DNA of 24,752 bases from Pelargonium nanum (Eukaryota; Streptophyta; Magnoliopsida; Geraniales; Geraniaceae). This document shows positions 9,142-21,818 of the stretch, piece after piece. The notes under the pieces are model-generated. The model saw only the letters and a list, made by a program, of their open reading frames with translations. It did not search any database and had not been told where the DNA came from. The DNA is taken from positions 1 through 24,752 of the forward strand of contig JAYMTF010001267.1 of the NCBI GenBank assembly GCA_036897485.1. Reading direction: 5' to 3'. The first letter of the stretch is position 1. Every line of letters begins with the position of its first letter. A program made the translations under genes and the position numbers.

Positions 9142-12100
9142 CTGTATGATATAAACAAAGTTAAGACAAAAAGTTCATCGGCCTAGAGATGGAAATCAGT
9201 GTAAAGTTATATAGATTGCCTGCAAATATGTCCTCGCTTAAATTGATGACTCTGGAAGCTTTGCTGATACCCCCTCTAGTTAGATGAAACAGTCTGTCAA
9301 AAACATCTGGATGACCATAATGGAACCGAACCCTGAAGGAGCAACAGCAATTTAGAAATTTAGAACATTCACCATCATTTTGTCCCAGAAGCCAATCTTT
9401 TAATTTGAACAACCAAAAGAACTAATATTCAACGAATCATTGTACTTCAAATCGTGGTTAAATGAAAACAGGGTCTTTGCAAGGAAAAAAGATGATAAAA
9501 ACCATCTAACTTTGTCAATGATTACAAATAAGCATAAACCAATCTCTACCAATAAAGAAAAGTTGACCTGTAATAGGACAGAAAAGTAGAAATATTACCT
9601 TAAAGGGTTTGCCAACAATCTCTGCCCAATAGTGACAAAGCTAGTCTCCTGATGTGACATAAACCATGCAAGAGAAGAGACACTGCAACAACAATGAACC
9701 ACACAAAAACCAGACATTTCATATATGAAGTTTTTGTTTACAAGCAGCATCTCACCAGAATTGAAATTCAGATGAAGGCAACAAAATTACCTGCCGGTGA
9801 ATATATGCTCTCTAAGTCCAAGTATGGTAGGATATCTCACACCATCGTGCTTTTTAAGGAATTCTTGCAACAAGTTCCTCATTTTGAAGGCTTCTTCCAT
9901 ATAGTTGTCCTATTGAATATTGAATGGATACTTTCAACAAAAAATTTGGGGAAGATGGCATGTTTCGTGTAAATTTAACAATAGTTTGAATGGTACCTGG
10001 TTCATATCTATTGTCTGCAAGCCTTCCCCTCGTGTAAAAATAATGGCATGGTTTTGGTTTTCCGGCTTCCCCTCTCCCAGTATTGCATCTCCTGGAAGCT
10101 TTATCCGATAAACAACCTGTGCAATGAATTGCCAACGATTGCATTCAAATTAACTATCATGTGACTACTGCAACTCTCAGAAATTCTATATGATAAGAGA
10201 TAGAGCCATAGAGGAAAATTGGAATTTTCGCTGATAATGATCTTTTTTTTTAAACTCTCGCTGATAAATGATAATTATCTTAACTGTATATAAATGCATG
10301 AGTGAACTCAAGCCTGCACAGCCTTTGAGCATTTTGGTGTACAAGTTTTAGAAGTGTTTAAATGGATTCATGTACGATATGAATTCATTAATTCGAAAGT
10401 TTTTTTGTTCTTCAAGCTCATAAATTTCTGAACAATTTCCATATTTTCCTTTTAACATCAGCCTACAAATCCACCCCTTCAGGCAACTCAGCACAGGACT
10501 TGTACCTGATCTTCTAGATTTTGAACTGTCTCAGAAGAATCAATTGCCTTGGTTGGTAAAGCAGCTTTCACAAGAGCTGAATAATAGACCTTCTGGTTCT
10601 GGACCGTTTTTTTGGACCTGTCTTTACTAGTTTCTTCAACTTCGTCAATGTATGCTACACGAAGAGATGGGTATCTGCCAGAAAGAAAATAATCATATAT
10701 AATCACCAGCTGCTTCTAGAAGAAGTAACAAAACAATAAAAGTTTTGAGAGAAGTACGCTGTCATAAGCTTTAGAATGTCTTTGGCACGAGCATCACCAG
10801 ATCGTTTGTGAATACCATATTGCTGGCATGAGACCACATATGAGAACTTCATATCAGCTACTGCTTGACATTGTGCCCACAATGACCGCTCACTCTTTGA
10901 TTGTTCTTCACTGTTTAACTCAGCAGCCTTGTAGCCTTTCATTAGATCTAAGTAGAAGAAATCAATGTTTACCAGAATAATAAGTTCAACTGTACAAGAA
11001 ATGTTGTAATTACATGTTTATAACTTTATAAGCTTTCTCTAAGTACCTTCATCTTTTGCCATATCAAGGAAGGCCTGAAGTTCCAGAGCTTTTCGGTAAT
11101 ACATCATGCCTCGAACTTTTCGTTGAGAGTAGAGGGAATTAGTCATAACACTTTTTGTTATAAAAAGGAAAAACAACATAAAGTTTCAAGTCAAAATTTG
11201 AAAATGAAGATTATTGTACCAGTTTTGGTCAATGTCTGGCCACGATATGACGCCCATAGACGAAGTTTTTCTTCAAGTTCTTCAGTTGCTCTGAGTTCTT
11301 CTTCATTTTTACAACCAACCCGTTCAAGAAAATTTGTCCATTCATCTGCAGCACAATGTAGTTCATCGATAAAAATGTAGATTGGCTCACATAAGAATTG
11401 TCATTCACAAGGATAATCAAGGAACAAAAATAGAAATATTAACCTGGAAAGATTTTTTGCAAGTAAAATAGGATAGATATTCCATCTTCATTCTGCTTTT
11501 CCAGGCCATTTATGGAGAAAAGAACATCCTCTGAATAGTATGGAGTAAGGACACTACAGAAACATTGCAGATGTCAGGTAATAAATTTCCATGTACGAAC
11601 AAGGGAAAGCAATGTTAAGAAAAACAGCAGTTGCATACAATAATCTTTATATCTTAATTGTCTATGATATAGCAGAGGTACCACAAAAAATTTTGATAGC
11701 AAATTGTTGTTGGAGAAAAAGTATTTGCACCCAAGAGGCTATAGCTTCGTAAAGTTTTATGTCATATAATTAAACAGCATCGGCTTGTATGAGAATACAA
11801 GAGCAACATCTGTAGGAGAGAGCTTACGAGAAAGAAAGCATATTTCTAACTTTGGGTGCTGCAGGCATGTCCATAAACAAAGAATTGGAGAAGAAAGAGA
11901 TACGCCTTCTGGCTTCCAAGTTTGATGGGACATCCATAGCAGACTCCTTCACAGTAAGCAATAGATGAAGTCTTCTGATCTGTAGACAATTCCAGATTCG
12001 TTTAGGAGATGATTTTTAATGTTCTAATGTCTTAGTGTATGCTAGTCTTGTAACTCTTACACTAAGAGGCTAGGAAACAAAATGTTATGTGAAGCACCAC

Positions 12101-15100
12101 ACTGTTAAGTACACAGGACTTACTTTTTCTTTCCATTTTTCTTCTGATTCCGGGGTAACTGGAAAGTGAAGTGCACCAAAGTACTGGTACTGTTGATCAA
12201 GAGGTGTCATACCCTCACTGCTTCTATAGGACCCTCCATGGCTTGAATCAAGCAAGCTACACATGAAAAACAATGACCGGTTAATAATGACATCAAGATG
12301 TTGATATTATTTGCAAAGGTAATCATATTCGAATGATTTACGTACCTTGGAAGCTCATCCTCCATTATGTCTCTGGTAACAACCTCAAGCATGTTGAGCA
12401 AGACAATCACAACCTTATCCTTATCCTCTTTTTTGTTTGTTAACTGCAGTGATTAGACTGATTCAATTACTACTTGCAGTTACACCGTGATGCATCAGAA
12501 AAATAAAGAAACTGAAAGGCTCTTCAGTCAAATAATGCTTACCAAATATTCAATAAGCTTAACAAATTGCTCGTAGAGGTTTGGGAGAGCATGCATATTC
12601 AATTCACTTATCAGAGTGTCATTCTGTATATGTTCATCAACTTTGGAGAAAATATCAGTAATGACCCTGGGTACAGAATTAGATTCATTAGCTTAAAAAC
12701 ATAATACATCCAAGGAGATGTACTCTTGCATTATTTTTTTTCCCTTTTGAATGGACATATAGCAGAGTGTTAAACTTACTCTTTTTCACGTTGTGCTCGA
12801 ACCAATGTAAAAATAATACTCTTAAATGATGCATAACACTCACGAACAGCACAATGCATATAGTTGTCTGCATTCATTCTCTTTTTCAGCTCATTGTATC
12901 TTCCACTGCTATCTTTAGCCATATCCAACGCTATTGGGATCTGCACAATTAGTACGGGGTGACTACAAGTGTGGGTCTCAGAAAAGATACCAAAAGAAAT
13001 CGAAGTGGAAGTAAATAAACCTTGCTAGCAAGTAGAAAAGGAGGCCACTGGATTAGGTCCAATTCACGGTCAGCCCAATATGGGACAAGCAACAGATCCA
13101 TTTCTCTGCAAATTTAACAAATATCAGCATTCTGATCAAACAGCTATTGTTCTGTCCGCATTAAGAAAAAGGAAGTTTCGACAATTTTCAAGGAAACCAT
13201 TTGACATTATGTAGCATCCTCACGATACCTATTATTTATTAGATCCTCCTCTCTGAAACTAGTAATTATTTTGTTCCACAGCTGAGCAAATTTTGCTGCC
13301 TCCCTTTCATTGTTAGATGGGATCTGAAATAAATAGCCTCACCAATAAGACTTAAATCTATAGAGTGAATCAATAAAAGAGGGGCAAAATAATACGATCA
13401 AATGGTAATTGGGATGGTAATGAGTAATGACATAAAACAATAAGCAAACCTCAGCAAAGTTACGAGACAAAGTGGCAATAAGGCCCTTCTTTACTTTTTC
13501 TTTCTTTTCTGCTGGAATCAAGCCAGCATTAAAAGCACCTGGCAATGATTGAAATCGAGACCTCAACATTCCCAATGTTCGAATCTGAAACAGAAACAGT
13601 GGCCTAAGTGATTCAAGAACCAAAACCTACAAGCAGTTACAGCCAACACTTCCAAAAGTAAACCCACTTTTCTTATTTCATGTGTACAACCGCTTAAACT
13701 TATAGTTGAAGGGCCAATATTAATTTTATACTCTAATAAATGTGGAGATAAAGCAGAGTAGACAGAAACATCAGCAGATTAAGACACAGATGTGCCCGCA
13801 CAAATGTTTCTTTTTACATGCTTTAACCTTATTTTAGCGCCAATGTATGTCGGAATCATGAGATGAATGCAATAGTTGGCATTGAAAGATGGCAATAGCA
13901 TTTGTCAGGATGTAGAAGTAGCCTCAATTTGAGAAGAAAGGGAAAAAAAGATTTTAAATGGCTTAATCTTAGAATTGAGGGCTGCACCCGTAAAATAAAA
14001 TGTAAATCAGTGCAATGAGCCAATGACAGTAGTGATAGTTGCCTATAACATGAAAATGTTGAACACCCATGAAAAAATTAGGATTTATATATAATAAAAA
14101 AATGATGCTACACCAACCTCTCCAAGACGGCGAAATGCACCATATATACCTCCAAATATTGTAGAGAATATGGCATACCATATTTGGGTATCCATAAAAT
14201 AGACCTGCAAAGAATCACTTGTATTAGAAGCTTAAGACAATGAATCCTGAACAGAAGGAAAAAGGTTAAGGCCTAGGGGAAACATGAACGTACTAGAATG
14301 ATGGGAGCCCAAAGTGCAATCACAACGCCAATGTTGTTATTGGCTGCAATGAGGAAATCACAGCATGACAAACTAACTCCACAAAATGAGAAATAAAAAA
14401 GGTTTTGTCATTCATTTCATTACCTCTAGGAAAGAACTCGTGCCACTTGTAAGTTCTTATCCTCACCTGCATAATAGCTTTAGTTGGACCAACAAGTGGC
14501 TTAATCTGCAAAGAAAAAATATCAGGTTAATTCTTTTATGATGGGTAATCTAATCTTCCAAGAACCTATGATGTCAGGATCTTTGCCTCCCTAGAAAATA
14601 CATACAGTAGGAGCATTTAAGAAAATTTCTGCCCGATTTCCTGACAAATATTACCCATGGAAACTAGCATCATAGCATCTAATGGCACTAATGCAGATCT
14701 ACCATTAACAGTTTCATATGGTGCTTTGTCATCTTATGGTCATCCTATGTTCACTTCTTAAGGTTAAGAGAAATACCTCTACGTAGTAACTGAATGCTAA
14801 TTTTGATACAATCAGTAGAACCCAAAACATTGTGTACCTAGAAATTGAAGGAATCAAAAGTTATCAGTTAGAGAGAGGGATGAATATATGACTCAAATCA
14901 CAGCCTTATGAGAACCCGCTTGAGTCTTACTTGAAAAGTGAGTATGTGCTCTCGTGCATTCCTCTTCCAACATAGAGCCGAGGCTGCAAAGTATCATGGA
15001 ATGTGCATGCATGAGAGTGGTGGAGCACATAGTTATCAGAAAAACAATGCAACGATTGAATCAATTAACAAAAATGTTAACAGTTACGGGCACTGACAAC

Positions 15101-18100
15101 AAATTTTTGCAATGAATTATTGGTTTTGTAACCATTAAGAACAATTATTATTCAAATTCTTTTGAAACATGCTTCTGAATACCTGAGACCACCACATCAT
15201 GAGCATCACAATTTTGTAGTTGGACCTTTCAAGAAATCGGCGGATGGATGGAAAGAGAAACAATAATGCAGAGAGCATGTTTGGAGATAAGTAAATGAGG
15301 ATGGCCAAAATGAACAAAGAAGGCGAACTAGAACCATTGCCAAACCAACTCCTGATGGTCTGTGCAAATCCAGGAGGATTTTTCAAACTATAAGCATAAG
15401 TTACTGGTAAAATTATAACCCATGCAGCAGCAGAAACGGCCTTCAAAACATATCTTATCTGGGCATAATATGACATGCTATTCCGTGCTTTCCAGCTCAA
15501 GATTATACTAAGAATAGCTGCAAAAATGATGAGAGTGAAGTAATCAAGTTATAACTTAAGAGAGAAAAAAATATATCATAATCTTTTGTTAATAAGAGAT
15601 GTTATAACTACACATTATTGAGTTAGAAGAAAATGCCAAAATGAAACTGAACAAATTGTTATATATTCACACACATAGTAGGAATTAAAGATAGAACAAA
15701 GAAGGAGATCACTGTTAAATTGTTCAATTACCTTGTATGAGCTTCAATATTGCAGCAGTAATGAAGATGCTCATCACTCTCTTGAAAACTTCCCCATCAA
15801 ATATGGAACTTAACTTCCCCGATCCATTCCAAGAAATGATGATCATTGCCTTAAGACAACAGTATGTATAAATAAAAAAAATCCAAAAGCTTGCATAGAA
15901 ATAAGATAGTAGTGAGAGGAATACATTAAGTGAGATAAAAGGAGGATTACCTGCAAGGACAATATATAAAAGCTCCACATTCTGTCGAAGCTTCTAAAAA
16001 TATGTGAAAACGAGCGTATTTCAACAAAATTAACTTTTCCCATCCATCTGTTCCCACTAGACAGTTTCTTTTCCTGAGTACCATCAACCAGAGTATCCAT
16101 GATAAGAAACACAGTATTTCAAGCCACAATTATGCAGACTTAAATTCTAATGCTCATTATTTTTTAGTAATACTTAAATATGTTTCCTTCAACTTATCCT
16201 CTAGACAGAAACAAGTCCACAACCATCTAACTTATGAGCAGAGATAACGCGGGTAACGTGACTGATCGAGAATAGCAATCAGTTGTAATCATTCCAAGAT
16301 ACAATTGTGGAGAGAATCCTTTTATAGTGTTGTTTATATTACCTATGCAGCTTGATACCAGTAAGTAGTAACACACATCTATGCTTCTAAGAACAGGCAA
16401 GGATTGTGGGATGTTGCTTAACATACTTCAACGGGCTTACTGCGGGTTGATAGTGTCGAGTTCACATCAAATAAGATTACAAACAGCAGTCACAAATACG
16501 TCCTCATGTTGTACCAAGGTTTAAGAGGATGTGCAAGGGTGTGGTCACTAATTTGGATATAAAGAGTATTGAGCATGGGATGTAAGTGAATTACTTGTTT
16601 TGTTCTACCAATGCTTTGGAATCTAAGAAGGTGGCTAAATGGAAATAGACGCTACTCCATGAATCCTCAGAATATGCAGATTTATCATCAAACTTCAAAG
16701 CTTATCTTCATTAGAATCAGATGTATAATGTCCGCAGACACTGATATCGCAGTGTATATGACTCAAGCCTCAGGCCATATCATTGTAACAACCATATGCG
16801 TGCAGGGCAGAGTAGCTGGGCTAGCTCTATTTATGGTTGACTCTAAAACCATGTGTAAGAGGAATGCATACAAAAGTCAACACAATCATGAAGACTGAGA
16901 ATTTTCTCAAACCCTCACATCAAGGAAGCAAACCTTAGTATTATTGTCTAAAAATTGATAATGTAACAAAAAGTTCATACCATCTTCAATGCGAGTTCTT
17001 AAAAGCAGGAAATGTTATTTACCAAAAGAAGGTTAACCACTGGAACTAAAGGAACATAACCAATTAATGCAAGTATACAGACAATGTTCCGATTACCATG
17101 TATGTACGTGTTCAAAAGTTTTAACATACCGCATCTTTGTTAAGACCACCCTGATCACCACTTGGCTGGCAAAAGAAATCATCCTCAGCACGCATAGGCC
17201 AACCAAGCCGAAAACAGCCAGCTGACCTACAATTTGACAGCAAAATGATTTATATTCTACCATTCTATTTTCAAGAAAAGGAGTGTAAACCTTTAAAATC
17301 AAATACCAGAAGTATTCATTTAAATCATCGTAATTTCTCCACTGTGAATGCTTAGATTTTCCTCCTTTGCTCCTCTTAGCTTCCTGTAATTAAGTGGAAA
17401 ATACATACAAGAAAAGAGTACATAAAAGTTATGGAAATAAATTACAACTAAAATGAAAAGCGTTTTTGTAGTCAACAACAAAAGCAAACCTCTGCTATTG
17501 TATTATATATTGGAGTTACTACTTTCTTTAAGAAAGCCTCATCGTCACCACCATAGGCTGGCTTTATGTGCTCACCCGTCATAGGACTGACACTACCAGC
17601 TAGCATGCCGTACAGTTCAAACGCCATCTATGAAGATATAAGCACAAACTGATTCAACGTACACATACTAGTGATATAAACACAAAGATATGGTCAACAT
17701 AATGGTGAGGGTTGACTCTTCTAATGATAATCCTTTATGAAATATTTGTTTTCAGTGGACATAAGATTAAATAATTTATTTCTCCATATGTAATGGACAG
17801 CGGAGCACTATGTTTACTATGAAATCTGAAATTGATTTGTTAAAAAGGTAATATCAAGTGGATTATGTATCTTCATAAACCCTTTCATTCGAGACAAAAT
17901 TATCAATATTTACTGAAGTATATCAAATATGCAGGAGAAAATTATAATGAATTCTTAGTTTTGTAATTAATGTATTTCACATTTGAATCGAGGTAAACAT
18001 TTTTATTCTCTGCATGGTCATACAGAGAATACTTGTGAGCACGTGGTAACTACAAGCTTATCAAAAAAAAAACGTGGTAACTACAAAGTTATAGGAGAGA

Positions 18101-21100
18101 AAGCTTTTCATAATATCTTGCTCTAATTATCACTACAATGTTGAAAAAACCCTTGGGAAATTAGTCCTAAAAGGTGAAGAAGAGAAGTAAGGTGCGTTGT
18201 ATGGCAAAGTAAAGCCTCAACATACGTGATGATAAATATAACAAAGGCATTCTGGCATGAATCTTAAGTTTGCAGCTTCTCCCCAAATAAGTAGATACAA
18301 GCCCATGTATAGTATTTTTCGCTGCTGCACTTCCTGCTGAATAGTCGGCAACCTGCCAAATCAAAAACAGTTGAAGTATGAGAATAGAAAGAAAGTAATC
18401 AAATCAAACATATATCATAAACCCAGGAAACAAGTAAAATTATAAAATAAAATATCAACAAGAAGATAAAGAAAACAGTAGGGTAGCACTACTTCTCTTA
18501 AGAAATGTTAATGCATCACTCGGAATTGCAAGAAAAAATAAAGAAAAATACTAGAATCCTTGATTGGAGGCCTCACCAAAGACTGCTTTTGCGACCCAAA
18601 TACTTGCACCACTTTTTGTAGTTTTTGAACAGTTTTTTCATCACATCAGTCAATGCACGATCATCCAACTAAAAAGGGAATTTTTTTTTGTTGACATTTA
18701 TCAGAAAAATAGACTGGTTATATAGATGGTAAAAGTACAAGGAAGAAAATTATGAGGAGAATAAAACCTTGGGTTGCTGATCAAGCTTTGGAAATTGTCG
18801 TATGTGCGCATTGGCAAGTAGCAGAATCAAGTGCTCCCTTTGATTTGCAACATTATCCTTCTGCAAATTAGTAGGAAAGTAAGTGTGACAAATCAGGAAA
18901 AATCAAGCATATGTGACAGAAACAAGTTCATTACTCACCTGAAAACCAAACATAGCCTGAATCCAGTCTAAAATGTCACCATCTATTTTCTTGTTTTGAC
19001 CCTTTGGCCATGGCAACCCCCGGGTGTTACGAAGTGCCGAAACAGCAGCTTGAATCTGTAATGAGATAAGCAATGCTGGTACTTAAGTGTAACTCAAAAG
19101 CAAGATTTAAAAATCATGTACACCAGACAAATTAGAATCAACCTCAGGGCATTTCATAATAGCTTGATTTTGACTATCAGGATCGAGAGGGAGAATGTTG
19201 TAAGGTACATATATCTTTGTCTTCTCTTCAACCTTAGTGTGAGCCTCCAAAATCTATTTACAAAATAAAGGAGAAATTAAGACATCATTATATTTTTCTT
19301 GACAAGATAGTGAAATAAAAGTTCGGTCAAACAATTGATATCATTTAGATGTTTAAAAAATCTGTTTACCTCATCAGCTACTTCAACAGCTTCTGTCTGA
19401 TTGACAGCCTTCAGAACCTCAAACAGTACAGCAGCAGTTTGATATGCTTTAGTAAGTTGAGCACTGAGTTAGAAACATGAACTTAATGTCAAAAACTGTA
19501 TAATGCTATAGAGAGCAGTAGCCAAGCAAACACTCAAGCCAAACTTCAAATTTCTCATGTAACTAACCGATCAGCCTTATCAGCAGCATTCTGCAAAGCT
19601 TGAATATACTTTTTGTAGTAATGTCTGTAAAAACTCTGCATTTCACGAGCATCACTTTTGGCTTTTCCGGCCAATGTTGAGTCATTTTCCTGAAACGATG
19701 AATAGGACAAATGGTACATCTGAGCATTAACTGTCAAGTGGAATTAACCATCTCATCGATACAATAAGAGAAGTGTAGACAGGAAAACCAATTGGCAAAT
19801 CCATTCATGCTTTTACCTAGCTCGGTAAAGTACATTTATTCTCCTAAAACATCAACCGAAAATGACAAGAACTCAGCCAAAGGGATAACTGTTTGAAACC
19901 TTAAAGGTCAAAGGAGATTGAATTTCTGATATGATCCTTCAGATCCAGCATAATATTACTCAATTCAATTAAGGGAAGCGAACATTTCCTCTATCTAGAA
20001 TATAAAGAATGTAAGAAGAATTTAACCATCTTTGCATCAATGTGCTTTGCCAATGCTCTAAGTTATAAGTACTTAATAGAACTTTTAGTTTAAATTGAAA
20101 GTTATGAACCTATTGAAGTACTTGGCAAGAGCAACCTTCCTTTATCCTATTTAGGTCGTGGGCTACCCACTTTAACAACAATTATGAGCAGAACATTAGA
20201 AACGCCCCATAGTCACCTAGAGTAGGACTAATATTTCCAATATCTTAGCGTAACCAATCAGTTAGTGCAGCCTCCAAAGCAAATCGATGTGAGGTTGCAT
20301 ATTCAAATTCTAAACCGACAACCACTTTTTACCCTACAATATTTCAGAAGTAGATGTAACAGCAGACACAGGCTTGGCTGGGCCGCCCTTAACCAAAAAT
20401 CATCTGTGTGATGAAACTCATATTTGGGCCAATCATAACACCTGATGAATGTTTTTGTTGATTCCATATTTGTCATTAGTTATTACAGATAGATCAAAAA
20501 AATGATCTATTTATTTACTACCATAAATGTACAAACAAAAGTGGATCATATGAATCAGAAAGGAAAGAACAGGATGAAATAGAAAAATCATGTGTAGAAA
20601 AGACATTATTAACCTTGCTTCACCCTTAATCTCGGATTACTTAATCATTTACACCTCATTGTGAAGGAAACTTTCCCTCTCAGTATCACCAAGGTGTTTT
20701 AGGATGATGATTGTAAAAATGATTGTAATGTAACTTAGCTTCAGCATAATGAACATTCATCATATCTACCGTATATTCTTAAGAGATGATATCTGCATAA
20801 GATTAAGCAAAAATGAATGGAATAAGCAAATAAATCAGCTTACCCTTTCTAGACGTTGAAGAAGAGCAGTTTTAAATTGGCGAACTCCACGCCCACTTGA
20901 GGTGGGATCCAGTCTATGGGCTTTTTCAAAGGCATAAAACCTACCTGGTCCCAGCATCAACATGGAAGATGTATTTTAGAGTAGGTGAACTATCCAATTT
21001 CATTAACTCAAAAGCCAATATCATGACAAAATTGATGACATACCATTTCCAGCAAAGAACAAAAGCATCTTGATTGCATATAAAAAAACAAACAAACTAA

Positions 21101-21787
21101 ATGATAAAATAGATTTTAAGAAGGATTAACAGACAAGAATTGAAAGAATAGCAACTAGAAAATACAGCAGACACACATTCTAGTATGTCATATGAAACAT
21201 ACCATTCATTTCAAGTACTTGAATATTATTTGGTAAAAGCATTAACTTCCATGCATAAAATTCTTTACTATTCGATCTCCTTGACATTCAGTAAATAATT
21301 GCATATGCTCATCAGTTCAGGAAAATGAAGGAAACCCCCACTTAAGAAATAGGGTATAATATCCTAAATTGCTTCAATTATAAGAAAACTCCTGATTACC
21401 TTAAGAGAAGCGAAAGGACAATTATATTAGTGTGTCTAAAATTATGAAAATCTGTATTCCAAATAATACTAATTATGTGAGCAACGATGAGCCCTAAGAA
21501 GAGTAACTCATCTGACAAACATATAGAAAAAATAAAACAACAACCAAATGCATACATTAATCATACAACTTTCAACTCAAAAGCAACTTACATAGATAAG
21601 CAACTCTTGGGTTGCTAGCTTCAACTTCATTAGCAACACGGAGAATTGGGGCAATCTCTACCAGTGAAGAAGGCACAACTTCACTATCCAGCATGGCCTC
21701 TCCTAAATTCCCAGCAGTCTGAGTTCGCAGAATCCGCCTCGGCTGAGGGGGCTGCTGCTGCTGATCAGGCACTCTTCTATAAGACAT
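7293..21787 (-). CDS. CALS1: callose synthase (1,3-beta-glucan synthase), CALS1/CALS2-like, 42 coding exons
   Basis: UDP-glucose-dependent, multipass plasma-membrane synthase of beta-1,3-glucan (callose) for cell plates, plasmodesmata, pollen and wound or immune deposits. Joining 42 exons gives 5871 nt, that is 1956 residues plus TAA, close to the roughly 1950 usual for this family. All phases agree and no stop or frameshift interrupts the frame. Visible in order: N-terminal Vta1-like region, FKS1 domain 1 ([11 protein letters not shown]), first membrane cluster, long cytosolic glucan synthase region, RGTGRG motif (residues 1638-1643), and C-terminal membrane cluster ending [18 protein letters not shown]. 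The start ATG opens the family-typical N-terminus with [20 protein letters not shown]. Details such as [25 protein letters not shown] and DSSETVQ fit CALS1/CALS2 better than CALS3; this is from memory of the family, not an alignment, so the exact symbol is tentative. All introns are GT-AG except intron 37, which is GC-AG. Exon coordinates are given in the five block entries below. Confidence 0.93.
9142..9219 (-). other. CALS1: callose synthase intron 37: GC-AG splice sites
   Basis: The exon ends GAGGACATATTTGCAG and the intron begins GCAATC; it ends TCATACAG. Joining at these sites gives the invariant [16 protein letters not shown]. No GT near the junction keeps the frame. The intron is 78 nt, typical of the shorter introns in this gene. 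GC-AG introns are a known minor class, normally spliced by U2. Confidence 0.85.
9220..13584 (-). other. CALS1: callose synthase exons 21-37: cytosolic catalytic region
   Basis: Exons 13450-13584, 13229-13323, 13021-13105, 12780-12940, 12543-12666, 12346-12443, 12124-12256, 11828-11979, 11444-11553, 11220-11345, 11047-11115, 10758-10947, 10506-10674, 9997-10116, 9791-9909, 9599-9682 and 9220-9332 encode residues 759-1452 plus one base. This is the large cytosolic loop and the glucan synthase domain. Recognisable stretches are [96 protein letters not shown] and [20 protein letters not shown]. At the exon 32/33 junction the family LMT-x-YPSLR motif has Ala at x. The final exon of this block ends at a GC donor. 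Confidence 0.9.
13585..14117 (-). other. CALS1: callose synthase intron 20, 533 bp
   Basis: The intron separates exon 20 (ending FRRLGE) from exon 21 (starting [10 protein letters not shown]). It is AT-rich with no gene, RNA or repeat ends recognised. Confidence 0.7.
14118..16073 (-). other. CALS1: callose synthase exons 13-20: N-terminal membrane cluster
   Basis: Exons 15951-16073, 15732-15849, 15183-15517, 14931-14983, 14777-14837, 14424-14505, 14294-14343 and 14118-14204 encode residues 456-758. Several hydrophobic segments are evident: [66 protein letters not shown] and [15 protein letters not shown]. They form the first transmembrane cluster, with family-typical loops ([39 protein letters not shown]). 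Exon 19 is only 50 nt, exon 16 is 53 nt and exon 17 is 61 nt; automated gene finders could miss them. Confidence 0.88.
16074..17129 (-). other. CALS1: callose synthase intron 12, 1056 bp
   Basis: This long intron lies between the FKS1 domain 1 and membrane cluster exons, with donor GCG/GTATGT and acceptor ACTCAG/GAA. An open frame on the plus strand near 16611-16898 has no recognisable domain and is taken as chance. No TE ends were found. Confidence 0.7.
17628..18225 (-). other. CALS1: callose synthase intron 9, 598 bp
   Basis: The intron separates exon 9 (ending CYIYHH) from exon 10 (starting [10 protein letters not shown]). It contains a short 15-bp direct repeat flanking a poly(A)-bearing micro-insertion at 18041-18086, described separately. 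Otherwise it is AT-rich and featureless. Confidence 0.75.
18041..18086 (+). repeat. 15-bp direct repeat flanking a 16-bp A-tailed insert
   Basis: ACGTGGTAACTACAA occurs exactly at 18041-18055 and again at 18072-18086. The 16 bases between are GCTTATC followed by nine A. This layout (target duplication, insert ending in an A run, duplication) is that of a target-primed retroposition product, here extremely short. Confidence 0.7.
19690..20843 (-). other. CALS1: callose synthase intron 2, 1154 bp
   Basis: This is the longest coding-region intron, between LLQRLER and [11 protein letters not shown]. It is AT-rich; no ORF with a recognisable domain, no RNA gene and no clear transposon ends were seen. 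Confidence 0.7.
20945..21591 (-). other. CALS1: callose synthase intron 1, 647 bp
   Basis: Phase-1 intron splitting Cys66, with donor CTAT/GTAAGT-like and acceptor GACCAG/GTAGG. First introns of plant genes can carry expression-enhancing sequence, but no specific element was identified. Confidence 0.65.
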
Positions 21788-21818
21788 CTTTTCAGATTAA
21801 GATAATCTGATTGTTTAC

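Larger units (their letters stand above)
17130..18668 (-). other. CALS1: callose synthase exons 8-12: FKS1 domain 1
   Basis: Exons 18577-18668, 18226-18352, 17490-17627, 17307-17383 and 17130-17226 encode residues 279-455. [20 protein letters not shown] and [10 protein letters not shown] are hallmarks of the FKS1 domain 1 shared by yeast FKS and plant GSL proteins. The segment ends with [15 protein letters not shown] followed by a variable acidic/Gly linker ([11 protein letters not shown]) before the first membrane region. Confidence 0.88.
18768..21787 (-). other. CALS1: callose synthase exons 1-7: N-terminal Vta1-like region
   Basis: Exons 21592-21787, 20844-20944, 19568-19689, 19370-19463, 19143-19253, 18939-19055 and 18768-18860 encode residues 1-278. 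The segment is cytosolic and helical. Residues about 40-190, with [16 protein letters not shown] and [20 protein letters not shown], match the Vta1-like region of plant callose synthases, thought to mediate regulation or trafficking. A poly-Gln/Pro stretch (DQQQQPPQP) near residue 8 is variable in the family. The exon 1/2 junction splits Cys66 and gives the expected [14 protein letters not shown]. Confidence 0.9.

Noticed and set aside
16800..16870. GCTGGGCTAGCTC-like stretch reminiscent of a tRNA start
   Set aside because: No T-loop (GGTTCGAAT) or matching acceptor stem follows at the right distance.
16611..16898. 95-codon plus-strand open frame
   Set aside because: It lies within intron 12 of the callose synthase on the opposite strand and has no family resemblance.
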